Of a stretch of 64,000 nt of DNA, positions 23,156-35,475 are shown piece by piece. The stretch covers positions 39,826,720 to 39,890,719 of the forward strand of contig JALIGW010000002.1 in the NCBI GenBank assembly GCA_023053685.1, given 5' to 3'. Both the position numbers and the translations under genes were made by a program. Within the stretch, counting starts at the first letter, position 1. Every line of letters starts with the position of its first letter. This stretch comes from Diadophis punctatus similis. Taxonomy: Eukaryota; Chordata; Lepidosauria; Squamata; Dipsadidae. The notes under the pieces were generated by a model. The model did no database searches, was not told the DNA's origin, and saw nothing but the letters and a program-made list of their open reading frames with translations.

Positions 23156-24046
23156 TGTGCTATATATTCTGCAATATATTAAATTAGTGCTAGCAATATG
23201 TTACTAGATATGTCAGGGTGTGACATATCTAGTAACAATATATATTATACCTGTGAAGCATGCATCTTCTGCTCTTGATAATTTTTTACATATGACACTG
23301 AAATCTTTTGTTCTGAACTAATGCCTCCAGGCTATACATTAACCCATTTCTCTGAGTTACAAACAACCATTAGCAGCCCCTTATAGCTTTATCAAATACT
23401 GGAAGATTTCAGTAGTTGTATTGTTTACCGTTATTTCACAGCCATTAGGCTTAATAGTTCACCACCCACATAATATTCTTCTTTTTTCAGGTAATACTTA
23501 GGAATGTATATTTTTGCTAAAAGTGGGGGTTTTTATTACTTAAAAAAAATACATTAAGGTACTATCATACCCACATAGCTTTCAAAACTAAGTTTTGATT
23601 TCTGCCATTAAAGACAATAAGAAACTAACTACCTGTTTTCTGATGGTCACCTGATCATATTAATAAACTGCGCGGTAGGCAAAGTTGGCAGGATCCCTGC
23701 AGTTCTCTGTGTTAAACTTTTGTGGCCTAGGTTTTTATATGGCTTCTGACTGCAAGTTTTCCCTGAATACAATAAATATCCATTCATTGATATGAGCATC
23801 TCTGGTTGGTCTATGACTTTGTCTCAAGCTTGGAGACACACATCATTCTATGATCAATGAGGAACACACTCCTAGCTATTACAGGAATATTATATAGGCT
23901 TGAGGCTGTTAGAAGACTATACTTGGTCCAATTTTCTGAACCGGGCTATGAATAAGCCTGTAATAAACCATAAGTACAAATAGGCAGCTGGTGGAAGTAG
24001 AGTAGTTTTCTTCATCCAACCACATACAATGGTTGAAGGTGGTTTA

Positions 24047-24048
<2 letters not shown>
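23156..24048. other. Unassigned; weak LTR-like signals at 23735-23790
   Basis: A TATA-like tttttatatggc near 23730 and a downstream caataaatatcc near 23770 could be promoter and polyadenylation parts of an old LTR. No termini or duplication were found. Confidence 0.3.
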
Positions 24049-24093
<45 letters not shown>

Positions 24094-24136
24094 TGTGTTT
24101 GTGTGTTTGTGTGTTTGTGTGTGTGTGTGTGTGTGT
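24049..24136. repeat. (GT)n microsatellite with GTTT interruptions
   Basis: About 88 bp of GT repeat, interrupted by (GTGTGTTT) units in the middle. Confidence 0.97.
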
Positions 24137-24300
24137 AGACCCTATACATTTCACACAAGTGGTTGTCTAGTCTCTTATTAAAAGCCTCCAGTGTTGGAGC
24201 ACCCACAACTTCTGAAGTCAAGTTCTAAGTTGCTTCTCTCCTTGATTAGTTTCCATCCATTGCTTCTAGTCCTGCCTTCTGGTGCTTTAGAGAATAGGTT
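24137..24300 (-). mobile_element. CR1 LINE 3' region fragment
   Basis: The minus strand reads aacctattctctaaagcacc, then ggatggaaactaatcaagga, then gtgggtgctccaacactggagg and ttagacaaccacttg equivalents. These are the CR1 3' UTR landmarks found in the other copies. It is truncated on both sides by microsatellites. Confidence 0.75.
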
Positions 24301-24301
24301 C

Positions 24302-24396
24302 ATTTATTTATTTAATTTAATTTAATTTAATTTAATTTAATTTAATTTAATTTAATTTAATTTAATTTAATTTAATTTAATTTAATTTAATTTAAT

Positions 24397-24450
<54 letters not shown>
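24302..24450. repeat. (TTTAA)n-(ATTT)n microsatellite
   Basis: About 18 TTTAA units are followed by about 14 ATTT units. It abuts the 3' end of the adjacent minus-strand SINE and probably grew from its A-rich tail. Confidence 0.97.
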
Positions 24451-24451
<1 letters not shown>

Positions 24452-24655
24452 GTGAGATTTATATATCGCCTCACAGTGCAAGCACTCTCTAAGCGGTTTA
24501 CACCAGTAAGCAATGTATATTTATATTGCCCCCAACAGTCTGGGTCCTCATTTTACCTACCTCGGAAGGATGGAAGGCTGAGTCAACCTTGAGCTGGTGA
24601 GATTTGAACCGCTGACCTGCGAATCAGTGTCAGCTAAAGTGGCCTGCAGTAGTCA
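24451..24655 (-). mobile_element. MIR-like tRNA SINE, partial
   Basis: The plus strand shows the reverse complement of the shared core: ctaagcggtttacacc, ctgggtcctcattttac, aaggatggaaggctgagtca and gagatttgaaccgctgacc (box B complement). The tRNA 5' end is missing. Related copies lie at 28520, 36480, 38287, 38855 and 60883. Confidence 0.82.
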
Positions 24656-25720
24656 GGACTGAAAATAAGTAAAAATCAAGCCCAGAAATCAGGATCAAAT
24701 AAGTCTCATGATATATTTAAGAACTGAAAGGATATAGTAGAATATTCTCTTCTTTTGTTCCAGTGTTATCTGAAGTTCATTAGAACAATGAGGTTTGATA
24801 GAAGGCTAACCAATTTTCTTCTCCCTCTCTCCACAACTCAGAATTCAAACTCAACTAGGAGTAAGTCAAAATGCTGAATTTAGGACATTAATTTTAAATT
24901 TTAGGACTGTCCAATTTGTTCTGTTAAAAAAAAAGATTTTTCTATGTGACTTGGAGTGTATATTAAAACAGCTTGGTCCATTCTATTGGCTAGAATTAGA
25001 TGGGGGGTAGCTGTAGCTGTTTTGTTCTTTAGCAGATTTTAGCAAAATGGAATTTTAATTCAACCTTTATTTTTGAGATCAACTAAATTTCAACCAGCCT
25101 GGAATAAGAGATTTCAAGATAAACCAGAAAAAATATCTGCTGAAATCTGCAATAATTATTCCACTGAGGGGAACTGCTATCCCATAATTCAGGTGAATTG
25201 TTAAGGAGAATATTGTAACAAAGTTATTAACGCTTGTGAAACAAGTTTCATCAAGATTATCTTCACCTATGTCCTCACCCAGTTCTAGAGGAGACAAAAA
25301 ATTGCTGTCTGGTTAGTTAGATATTTGTGACCAGACCTACAGTAGTTTCATGGTCATAATGACTGATTTGGCACTCCATAATTAAAGACGAGGAAAAATA
25401 ACATCCAGATTAGTTGAACTTTCCAACCGACTAATAAAGTAGAGATAAAAAGTCATGTAGATCATTGTATTGTTCTCTATGCCAAAATAAAGATGATAAT
25501 GAAATACATCACCTTACACAATGGGATCTATACATACAGTATATCTACCTGTAGCTTTGTACATACAATATTTGAGGATATTGATGCTTGTATCTATATT
25601 TAAGCAACTTAGGTATTTTTAGCATATTGGTATGCAGAGCCATTCCATCAAACAATTGACTTGAGAGTTCTTGGAACTTATTCCAACATGTTAACTGCTA
25701 AAGATAATCCATCTTCAAGG
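24656..25720. other. No recognised feature
   Basis: AT-rich DNA. No repeat family is recognised. Confidence 0.4.
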
Positions 25721-25728
25721 TGTAGTAG

Positions 25729-26085
25729 CAGGGGTGGGTTCCTACTGGTGCGGACCAGTACATGCACATTGGTAGCAGCCCGCTGGTGACATAATCCTGT
25801 CTGTGCTGGTCCATGAGCGCCGCCATCTTTTTTCAGAATTTTTGGTGATTTTTCGGGTTTGGATGGCTTCTCCTCATCCTCTGCTTTGAAAAAAAGCCCT
25901 CCTGCCCGCCCCCAGGTTAATACCGACCTTTATTTCTTCATCCAAAGCACAGCTGAGCAGCTCCTCAGCTGCGTTTTAGGCTGAAACATCCTTCTGAGCA
26001 TGCGCGCAAGTAAAATTGTGCAAGGGGACTCACGCGAAATGTTGCAATGCGCACCAGTAGCAAAGGTAACTGGAACCCACCCCTG
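25729..26085 (+). mobile_element. hAT-type MITE, family C (357 bp)
   Basis: The ends are CAGGGGTGGGTTCC and GGAACCCACCCCTG, which are perfect inverted repeats over 14 bp. A perfect 8-bp duplication TGTAGTAG lies at 25721-25728 and 26086-26093. The interior shares the gcgccgccatcttttttcagaa module with 3822 and 55369. Confidence 0.95.
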
Positions 26086-26093
26086 TGTAGTAG

Positions 26094-27090
26094 GAATTAG
26101 AAAACAGGTTTTCTGAGCTGGCCAATGTGTACCGTGTCTGCTTATGTACAGTATAAGTGCAAAAAAGGCTACTACCAATACATTTTCAGGTTTTAGTATT
26201 ATTACTTCTTTAAGGCTTTCAGAGAGGAAAAAAGAGGCAGTTAAAATAAGACATTTTTAAATATTTTTTTGAAACTATCATGTCTACCAAAAAACCCTCT
26301 TCTGTCTTCAAAATATGATGAGTTAAAATAGATCCTCTTAATACTCATTAAAAGGAAGCCAGCTTTGAATGAAATGCATATGTGAAAGTTTCAAAATAAA
26401 AACAAATTGGTTATTTGATCAAAAAATAGTTTTGTAATAGAAAAAAACAATTTTTGATTATTTATTAGCTCAATAATCATGAACCAATTTTTTTTCATGG
26501 CTTTTTACATTAGATTAATGATTTATTTGGATATACATTGTATAACACTCACCTTTTACTTAAGATGAATTGCTATAAGGTATCCTCTGATCTTCTTCTA
26601 TTTTTCTACAGTTCCTACAGGGAAAAAATGAGGATGTAATGCCAGGCAAAATGAGTGTGAATTCAAGATATCCATTTGCAAACCTTCTGGTGGAAAAATA
26701 ATATTTTTCAGCTGAGACACCTTATTTCAGTTTTATCTCTTTTAAGCCGCAACAGTGGCACTCAGTGGTCATCTACACTATTGACCACTATATAAATCCC
26801 AATTTTTTTCACTGTATTTGTACAATAAATCAGGTGGTTCTCTCAGCTCTAGACATACTGCATTGATCATTTACAAAACCTGAAGCATTTAGTAGATCTC
26901 TGGGATTACCCCAGGTGTCATGTGCGGTACATTTATAGTTCAGCTGTCTGAAGTTATAAAATTAATATGTGAAGTAAAAATTCTGAGGGTTATACTTCAG
27001 TAAAGCTAATCTGCTTCATGTACTCACTTAGGTCTCAGTATACTTTGTGGCATGATGAACACAAAGTAAATAGCAACAAGATAAAGAATC
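26094..27090. other. No recognised feature
   Basis: AT-rich. A splice-acceptor-like tract at 26600-26613 has no coding continuation or paired donor that I can support. Confidence 0.4.
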
Positions 27091-27272
27091 CAGTGGGTTC
27101 TAAATCCTGTCGCTACCAGTTTGCTCATGCACGTGTGTGTGTGACACTTCTGCGCATGTCCAGAAGCGTCCTAGGTGGGTGGGCAGAGCATCCCGGGCAG
27201 GTAGGTGGAGCATCCCGCTGCCACCACTACCGGTTTGCAGAACCGGACGGAACCGGGAGCAACCCACCGCTG
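27091..27272 (+). mobile_element. hAT-type MITE, family C, short (182 bp)
   Basis: The ends are CAGTGGGTTCTAA and GAGCAACCCACCGCTG, with inner ccggtttgcagaaccgg. The flanks AAAGAATC and AGTGGGAT do not match, so the duplication has been lost or the ends are chimeric. Confidence 0.7.
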
Positions 27273-27280
27273 AGTGGGAT

Positions 27281-27644
27281 GTTTGAGAGACTTCTTTCTG
27301 GGAAGGAAATTTCCCTTTCATCTTCACAAATGGAAGACTATTTTGGGCTACATTCATTCAGCCTTTCCCACCATGGTGCCTTTAAAAGATACCGAACACA
27401 ACTTTGGGAATTCCCAGCCTATGTATTTAAGGAAAGAGAAAAAGTAAAATAGAAAGAAGTTCCCAAAAGATGGGCTCCATCACGAGTCTGAAAGCTTGGA
27501 AGACAAAACTTCTGGTCCCGGTGACTGACCCAGATTGGAGCCTACAAAAGAAAAATTCTTATCATGTGTGTTTGCATCTATTTTTAGGAGCATCTGTCAT
27601 TATGATCAACTCACTATTTCATGGCCCGGCCTACCTCCATAATG
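27281..27644. other. No recognised feature
   Basis: Frames at 27018-27452 and 27470-27658 have no recognised domain, and the first overlaps the MITE. Confidence 0.4.
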
Positions 27645-27652
27645 GTTTAGGG

Positions 27653-28027
27653 CAGTGATGGCGAACCTATGGCACGCGTGCCACAGGTGGCACGCGGAGC
27701 CATATCTGCCGGCACATGAGCCATTGCCCTAGCTTAGCTCCAACACGCATATGCACGCCGGCCAGCTGATTTTTGGGCTCACGCGGAGGCTCTGGGAGGG
27801 CGTTTTCAGCTTCCGGAGAGCCTCCAGGGAGGCGGGAGAGGGCATTTTCGCCCTCCCCAGGCTCCAGGGAAGCCTACTGGGCCCACCAGAAGTCAGAAAA
27901 CAGGCCATTTCCAGCCTCCAAAGGGCTTCCCCAAACATTGAATTATGGGTGTGGGCACTCGCGCATGTGAGGTAGCACATGCGCACGTGCTTTCGGCACC
28001 CAAGGAAAAAAAGGTTCGCCATCACTG
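27653..28027 (+). mobile_element. hAT-type MITE, family B (375 bp)
   Basis: The ends are CAGTGATGGCGAACC and GGTTCGCCATCACTG, a perfect inverted pair. A perfect 8-bp duplication GTTTAGGG lies at 27645-27652 and 28028-28035. Its length equals the 1782 copy, and the interiors align with changes and small indels. Confidence 0.96.
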
Positions 28028-28035
28028 GTTTAGGG

Positions 28036-28519
28036 TGAACAAGAAAAAGTTCCATTTTCACAAACTAGCTATGATTGGATTTCTCAACTAAATTACAGAC
28101 ATCAACAGCCTCCAAGTCCCCAGTTTTTAAGGAACTGATGGATCATGTTCAGAATGTAATTTGCTAAGATGCTTAAATCTGTTTCTCATCATTACTCTTT
28201 CTGTATTAGCATCAATTATTGTTTACATAAAGATGGGATTTTACATTTGTCTGCTATCAATCCAGAGTTTAGTCCATTCATATCTTTCTGAATCTTGATT
28301 CTGTTTCCCATTCTAGCAATATTTCATTGTGGATGTGACTGCAAAACAGAGAAGCATCTGCTCTTCATGTTCATGCAAGTCATTTATAGAAATGTTGAAT
28401 TCTGCCCAAGACAAAACTCTCTTGCTCTCCGTTAAGACTCTCCTCTAGTTTATACAGAGTCATTAATTAATAGTTTGTTAGGTATGGTTCCATCAGCTGT
28501 GGCTCCAATTACTAGTATG
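28036..28519. other. No recognised feature
   Basis: No repeat or coding feature is recognised. Confidence 0.4.
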
Positions 28520-28748
28520 AGGAACCATGGTTATGCAGTGGTTAGAATGCAGTATTGCAGGGTAACTCTGCCCACAGTTAGGAGTTTGATCCTGACCAGC
28601 TCAAGGTTGATTCAGTGTTCCATCCTTCCGAGGTCAGTAAAATGAAGACCCAGATTGTTGGGATAATATGCTGACATTTGTAAACCATTTAGAGAGTGTT
28701 GGAAAGCACTATGGAGTATATCAGTCTAAGTCCTATTGCTATTTTCTT
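28520..28748 (+). mobile_element. MIR-like tRNA SINE
   Basis: A tRNA-like head (tatgcagtggttagaatgc, then gagtttgatcctgacc as a weakened box B) is followed by the shared core ccatccttccgaggtcagta and agacccagattgttggg. The end is aagtcctattgctattt. Head, core and 3' end are in the normal order, so it is close to full length. Confidence 0.85.
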
Positions 28749-29494
28749 AAATGTGCCCCCTCCCCCCCCAAAAGGAATATATAGAAGCTTATGGCATTCC
28801 TGCAAGGTTATTAAATAGATTAGCTGGGAATTTTTTTCTTCATAAATTATGACTAGCTTCTAATATTTTAACCATTCTTTTTGAGATGCTCAGAGGTGCT
28901 CAAATTACAATTGATCAACTGTTTTTGAAATATAGTCAGTAGTGTTAAAAAATTATTTTTATTCTAATAAAGACCAAACCTGTCTTGATTATTTAGGCAC
29001 CTAGGCCATATTCCATGACTGCTCAAAGAAAATTACCAGTAACTCTAATGTCTATAACATTCTTCTGTATTTTGGGGTATAATTCATCTTGTCTGCCAGT
29101 ACCCTGGGGTATAATTTATCTGTTACCTTCAATACACTTACAGTTTGTTTAATTATGTTTTGATTTACCTGAATTTGATGTATCCTCTTCCTTATATTGT
29201 ACATTATTTTTCACATTTCTCAACCTAAAAATAGCTCTTCTTATACCAGACAATTAAGACTAAATATGAGCTTGAGTAATTCTGCTTTCAGTTATCTCCA
29301 TAGTCCATTAAAAATGAATCACATTCTTCAAGTAGCAAGCATTTTATTCTTGTCTTTCTTATAGAATCTTTCATAAAGACTGAACTCATCCTTCTAACCA
29401 AATCTTTATTGGTTGCAACTAGGGCTACCTCAATCTGGTGTGCAAACTATGTACCACATGAAAGCATCGTATGAGAGGGGGCACCATTGCAGGT

Positions 29495-29496
<2 letters not shown>
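28749..29496. other. No recognised feature
   Basis: AT-rich. No repeat family is recognised. Confidence 0.4.

Positions 29497-29570
<74 letters not shown>
29497..29570. repeat. (AG)37 microsatellite
   Basis: A pure AG dinucleotide run of 74 bp. Confidence 0.98.
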
Positions 29571-29576
<6 letters not shown>

Positions 29577-30263
29577 TATCACAATACAGGTTCACTGACT
29601 TGCATTTACACACTCGTCATTAAGACTGGTGATAGGAACCTATACATGTGACTCAATAGGTTATTTTTCTTATCTAATTATATTTAATATATTTTTAATA
29701 TTAAAAAAATATTTTGTGGGAACTAAGTGGAATTCTGCACAAGGCACCCTTGTATGAGCTCTATTAGCAACTTGTTATTTCTTGTTGTAAACTCCATCTT
29801 TTATCATAAATTTATTTTGAAGAGTCAACTTATAAGAATACAACGGTAGCCACAATGGTTTCTTCTGAAATTTTCCATTTGCCATCCTCAATGGCAAGTT
29901 TTGCAGCTGTCTCTTCAGAACCTTCTATTTCTTTAATTCCTTTCTTTTTCAGTCGTGTCCAACTTTTGAGACATTCTGAAACTGAGTTTCCTAAAGTGCA
30001 GGTTAGATGTTCAGCCAGGACTGTTTTCATGTTCCTGCAATTTTTTACTTCAGCTATCAGTTCTTACCTATTTGATTGAAACCATTATTCCTTCTTCTGA
30101 CATAAAGTTAACAGCAAACCAAAAAAACATGAAACATGCTTTGCTTTCTTATTCTTATCAGAGATGTATTTGAAAAAACTGTCCTCTTTGAAAATATTAT
30201 GGTTTGCCACAGGAAATGATTATCCATTCCAGGCAACTTCAGATTTGTAGTGCAATATCAATT
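29571..30263. other. Unassigned; minus-strand frame of 66 codons not recognised
   Basis: A minus-strand frame at 30030-29830 is Lys/Glu-rich and looks coding-like in composition, but has no motif I can name. It could be a decayed transposon ORF. Confidence 0.3.
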
Positions 30264-30275
30264 TTGTGTATTGTA

Positions 30276-30597
30276 TGAAAATTAAAGATAAGGAAGATTC
30301 AGAATATTATAATGTATGGGTGAAATTTTATTATTGGATAGAAAATGAATATGTATAGAAGTTAAGTAAGACTGATTAAATTGGAAGAAAATGGAGAATC
30401 AAAGATGACAGATCCAGGTGACAAAATTAGGTAGTAAAGGAGGCAGCATTAGAATAGCAGTATATACCTAGAAAAAAGAAGTTATATGTATAGATATGAT
30501 ACAGATGTATAACTATGTATATCTTGATATGATTTATGGTATATGTATGGATGTATATATGGAGATTGTGAAAAAATTTTTAAAAAATCAAAAAAAA
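30276..30597 (+). mobile_element. L1-like LINE 3' end, 5' truncated (322 bp)
   Basis: A perfect 12-bp duplication TTGTGTATTGTA flanks it (30264-30275 and 30598-30609). The segment is AT-rich with repeated tatgtatrgat motifs and ends in an A-rich tail. A long target duplication plus an A-tail indicates L1-type target-primed insertion. The family assignment is inferred from this and not from coding sequence. Confidence 0.75.
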
Positions 30598-30609
30598 TTG
30601 TGTATTGTA

Positions 30610-30866
30610 GATAGAACTTGAACTACTGTCATTATTTAAATATGATCAAGTCCCATCTACAATGGTTTGCTGCTTACTTTATCAAGCATGATCTTGTTTT
30701 AAATATTTGACAGTACTTAGTTCTACAATGTTGTTTTCCTTCCTGCAACTTTTGAATTTAAATTAAAGCCTTTCTTGATTAGACTTGCAAGGCACCTTCA
30801 ATGTTTTAAAAAGTTTGCCTTATCTCTTCCCAAAAGTCTATTGAATTTGTAACAAGGTAAGGTACC
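30610..30866. other. No recognised feature
   Basis: Short unassigned spacer between the L1 fragment and the LTR. Confidence 0.4.
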
Positions 30867-31281
30867 AAGGTGTTGCAGAAATGACAAGACTCAGACCACG
30901 GAGTCAAAATAAATTTGCTTTATTTGCGCAAATAGGTTCAGAGCAATATAGCAGAAGCAACATCTGAACCACCCTTATGGAAAAGCAAGTAGTTATATAC
31001 TCTTCAAAAGTAGCAAAACACAGAAATATCAATGATTGGTTACATTATGGATGAGCCCTTGTTGCTATACTAAAGAAAGCTAAAATATCTTGTTCTCCCT
31101 TTCCTGTTGGGACGGATTCACAGGTATCTTGCAAACATATCTATCTAAGCTTCCTGCAGTTCGTTTGTGGTTAAGCCTACACTTGAAAAGCCGTGAATTC
31201 TGAGGTTTGTCATTTGCCATTTCCTTTGTTCTTTCGCACCTCTTAAAGTCTACAGAGCTACATGACTTTATGACCTTCTTT

Positions 31282-33160
31282 TTTTTAAAAAAAAAATAAT
31301 CTTTATTTGGTTTTTAAGCTTTAAAAAGAACATACATAATAACACACAACATCAAAGAAAAAAGAAAAAAGAAAACATTAAGAAAGGGGGGAAAAGGGAA
31401 AAGAAGGAGAAAAAAAATACAAACACTAATACACAAAAGAAAAAAAAACAGCATTTCAATTTAACAGCTATATCTTTATGTAACTAAATCCAGTTTTGCA
31501 ATCTTACTACATTGGTTGCTTTTAACCTTTATCCCTTTTACTCTTTTGTTCAAACTAATCTAAAACGTATTTATACATATTTACATTATTTTTCATATTT
31601 ATATCCTCGGATTATGTGCATCGATAATAATCATTTTTATTGTTATAAAGGAGATGGTAAGGAAAGATTTTTCGGATCAAGTCTTCTTCTATGTCCATAG
31701 TTTTAAATTTTTATTTGATTGTAACCAGGAATACCATTTTGCCCATATTTCATAGAAATCAGAGTTGTCTTTTTGATGGATGTCCATCGTTAACTTGCTC
31801 ATTTCTGAGCATTCTAAAATTTTCCGAATTATCATATTTGAGGAGGGAATAATATCAGATTTCCAATTTTGGGCATATAGTAGTCTAGCTGCGGTTGTTA
31901 TTTGTAAAATTAAATATCTTTCTTCTTTTGTAAATTTGCTCCGGAAGATCCCCAATAAGAACATTTCTGGTTTTAATTCCATTTTCACATTTAGAATCTG
32001 TTCCAACCAAGATCTAATCTTTTTCCAAAATACTTGAACCTTGGGGCACGACCACCACATGTGGTAGTAGCTCCCTGCTTCCTTTTTACACTTCCAACAT
32101 TTAGGTGATAGCGATGGAAACATCTTTGCCAGGCGATCTGGGGAGAGGTGCCAACGGTATACCATTTTATAGATATTCTCTTTATAAGATGCAGCTAGTG
32201 TCAATTTATAATTGATTTTCCAAATAACCTTCCATTCATTCAAATTTATTTCATATCCCAAATTTTGAGCCCAAGCGATCATATAGCCTTTAGTTTCGTT
32301 CTCTTTTAATTTAGTTTTCAACTGCAGATTATAAAATTTGGAGATCATTTTTTCATCTGGCCCCATAAATATTTTGTCTAATTCATTACTGTTTTGGAAG
32401 CCGAATTGGGAGAGATCTTTCTTATATCGGGTTTGAATCTGAAGATAGTGCCACCATTCTAAATCTATGCCCTTTATACTAAGTTCTTGTCTTGACCTAA
32501 GATTATTTTGTTCATCTAAAAGCTGTTGATAGATAATAGTTTTATTCTTGTTTATAAAATTTGGATGTATAATGGCTTCAGATGTTGATAGCCATTTAGG
32601 AATTTTTTTATAGTAATCATTTTTTATATTAAGCCAGGTTTCTAGTAAGGGGCCCCGTATATAATGCCTCTGAAAGTATGCATGTGCCTTATGTTTCCCT
32701 CCCCACAGGAATGCATGCCAGCCTACTTGAAGATTAAAACCTTCCAGAGTTAAGATCCTTCTGTTACGTAATAAAACCCATTCTTTGATCCAGCTTAATG
32801 CAGCCGCCTTGTAATAGCTTTCCCAGTCTGGGAGTCCAAAGCCACCATTAATCCTACGGTCATGTAACGTCTGGAGTTTAATTCTGGCCTTTTTCTTTGA
32901 CCAAATGAATTTGCGGACGATGTTATTTAATTCCGTGAAAAAGTTCTTTTTAAGTTTTATGGGTGCAATTTGGAATAGAAATAATAGCTTGGGTAAAACG
33001 TTCATTTTGATAACGGCAATTTTACCTAATAACGATAGTTGCAATTTAGCCCAATTCTGCAACTCTTTTTGTATTTTTTGATTCAATTTTGTATAGTTGT
33101 CTTCTTTGATGGTGCTACATTTGGCAGTAAGCCATAGCCCTAGATATTTGACTTTTTTAA
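31282..33160 (-). mobile_element. L1 LINE, 5' truncated, young-looking (1.88 kb)
   Basis: A perfect 10-bp duplication GACCTTCTTT flanks it (31272-31281 and 33161-33170). On the minus strand the 3' end has an AATAAA-containing A-rich tail, preceded by a UTR of about 370 bp and the ORF2 C-terminus. The 5' truncation falls within the reverse-transcriptase region, as is usual for L1. Intact duplication and uninterrupted frame argue for a recent insertion. Confidence 0.93.
31689..33160 (-). CDS. L1 ORF2 C-terminal fragment, open frame of about 490 codons
   Basis: This is the carboxy-terminal part of L1 ORF2 (reverse transcriptase/endonuclease of LINE-1). The frame is open from the truncation point and starts in a KYLGLWLTAK-type block, which marks the end of the reverse-transcriptase domain. 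Next come GKIAVIKMNVLPKLLF and GGFGLPDWESYYKAAAL, both conserved L1 blocks. About 118 residues before the end lies the cysteine-rich motif CWKCKKEAGSYYHMWWSC. The first ATG is not a meaningful start because the element lacks its 5' part. The fragment has neither endonuclease nor the catalytic YADD motif, so it cannot act alone. Confidence 0.9.
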
Positions 33161-33221
33161 GACCTTCTTTATGTCTTGCTTCACTTTATGACTTGCTTCA
33201 CTTTATGTCCTGCCTCAAAGG

Positions 33222-35475
33222 CAAAAAGTTAAAAAATTATCTGGGATTATTGCCAGATCTAGCCAGCAAGACAGATTGGGGGAAAATGCTCTCTTCATTA
33301 ATATGGCCCAAACTATGGTTTCTTGTGATGACATCTAATGAAAGTCAGAAAGGACGAGTTTACTTTTAAATGTAATTAACGGTGTTATCAAAAGGTTAAT
33401 TATGGATTTCAGAGACGTGTGAAGTGTGACACAATTAAATACAATATTCTAGCTAGTGTATTGCTGATCTATGTATTGATATGATATATTAGCCATCAAT
33501 GAGCAGAATGATTCAGAAAATTACAACCCTCCATGGGAGTAGCTAAAACCAGGACAGAAATATACATCATGTTTAGGAAATGTTTATTGTAATATGTCCA
33601 TTATCAGAAAATAGAACTCATTGTACATAGTTTTAAGAATTGCAATAGTCAGAAACAATGATTTTGCAAAGAGGTGTGTCACTATTACTAACAAGATACT
33701 GCTAAATGGATTTGCAGATAATAAACAAAGTATACAGGGGGGGGAATCATCATTGGATTCCCACACTTAACAAGTAAAGCAAGACTAATCTTTTTACAAT
33801 AAAAAAGCTTCTTCAGAACTTCAAGGTCAATAATTGTATTTCACAACCCAATGCTGCAATTCATGATGATCTTAAATGGATGAAGAACTAACACGATATA
33901 TCAAATGTCCAAGATTTCCTATTTGCTCACATTAATTATAAATTTGATGCAAGAACTCATTTTGTTCTTCTTCAGAAATCGTCACCTGCTAGTGCTAAGA
34001 TATTGAACATTTCAGCTATTGAAATTGGGTGCCTGATAGGAATACCTCTTTTGTAATTTGAATGAAAAGTTTCCTTGTCTATATGCAGAAATCTCTTGGA
34101 AAGGCAAAACCATATATTGCCTCTTCAGATGGATTTAAAAAAAAAACCTTGATGCCCATCTTCTTTGACTGAAGCACATACCCTAATCAATAGTTCACTA
34201 TAACCATTAGAACAGAGGGGAGAAAAACCCACTACTAAAGTTCCTTCGTTTTAATTAAGCATCCAATTTATATGTTATATAGTGCATAGCAGAATTATAA
34301 TTTTAATCAATTGAATCAATAAAGCTTTAATTGATTCATTGGAGGGGCAAATGTTACCAGTGAAAAAGAGAACTGATTTTACAGAAAAAGAGTAGATTTT
34401 ACAGCTACTCTTGGTTCCTGCTGAAATAGGGAATCAATTTAAAAAGTCCCCTTTAAAAATTAACTGTAGCTTTTTCTTATTGCACAGCTAACTTCTGTCA
34501 CACTTCAGACTCTCAAAAGGACATTATTACCAAGGTTTAGGAAATATCCAAATATACTCAAATCTAATTCAGAGATCAATTAATGAATTAAATGGCAGGT
34601 GATTAATCAACTGAAATTATTTAATCAGTTGATAGCTCTAAGATAATAAGAAATAGTGTATTCTCTTACAGTCCCCAGGTTTTCCCCTGAGTGCCTTCAT
34701 TTAAGTTGGAAAGTATTTATAGGGACTTTAATAAGGTATTAAATCATGCCTGTAAACCTCAAGTGAGCATTTTGAAGCAGGATTGATTTGTAAGGTTATA
34801 TATCTTAGGAGGGGGGGCTATCATCTATTGTTAGCTTTCTTATGACCTATCTGCTTCGTTGTGATTATAATAAACTGATTTATACTAACCATGATGGTTA
34901 AAGTTTGGCCTGGTCAATGTCTACCTACTAGTTTACACAATTCCAAATCTGTTTGAGATCCTTATAAATTAGACCAAACCATAATGTGTGCAGATAAAAG
35001 CAATGTTAATGGTCTGTCTACAGGAATATATCTATAGACAGGTGACAGAGGACAATTAAAATGGCAGCATCTTGTTTTGATATACAATATATTCAGTACC
35101 TGTTGGTGACATGTTAGCACGAATGTTGACAGGTTGTATGGGGTAGGGTCTTTCCATTGATTAAAGGAACAGAAGACAGCCCCCTTCTTTTGCTAGACAC
35201 CTCTGCTTCTGATCAAGGATAGGGTAGGATGGGACTTCCAGGTAAATCAAGAGTAGGAAGTCTCCATCCCCCTTCCCCGCCCCCACAGACTGGTTTCTGA
35301 CAAATCCCTAAATCAACCATTCTAACCATTGGTCAAAAACCCATGTCCCACTATAATGAGAGCTATTGATGGATGTTTTGCCCACAGTTCATGAAATCCT
35401 GGCTCCTCTTCCAAGTCTTAGGGCAAATTGATGGTTTGTTGTTCATATGAAAAGTTTGCCTTCTAGACATGTCTG
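33222..35475. other. No recognised feature (2.2 kb)
   Basis: AT-rich unique-looking DNA with no recognised repeats or coding signals. Confidence 0.45.

Larger units (their letters stand above)
30871..33217 (-). mobile_element. Probable solo LTR (about 450 bp) interrupted by an L1 insertion
   Basis: On the minus strand it begins TGAGGCAGG (33217) and ends CTGCAACA (30871). A 4-bp match AAGG flanks it at 30867-30870 and 33218-33221. A minus-strand TATA-like GTATATAAC lies near 30995 and AAATAAAGC near 30920. The L1 at 31282-33160 and one 10-bp duplication copy interrupt it. The short flanking duplication makes the ends less certain. Confidence 0.5.

Noticed and set aside
23700..23900. Solo LTR with TATA and AATAAA-like signals
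   Set aside because: No TG...CA boundaries with a matching target duplication could be found.
29830..30030. Small minus-strand protein gene of 66 codons
   Set aside because: It has a coding-like composition but no recognised domain, promoter or neighbouring exon. It is kept only as an unassigned note.
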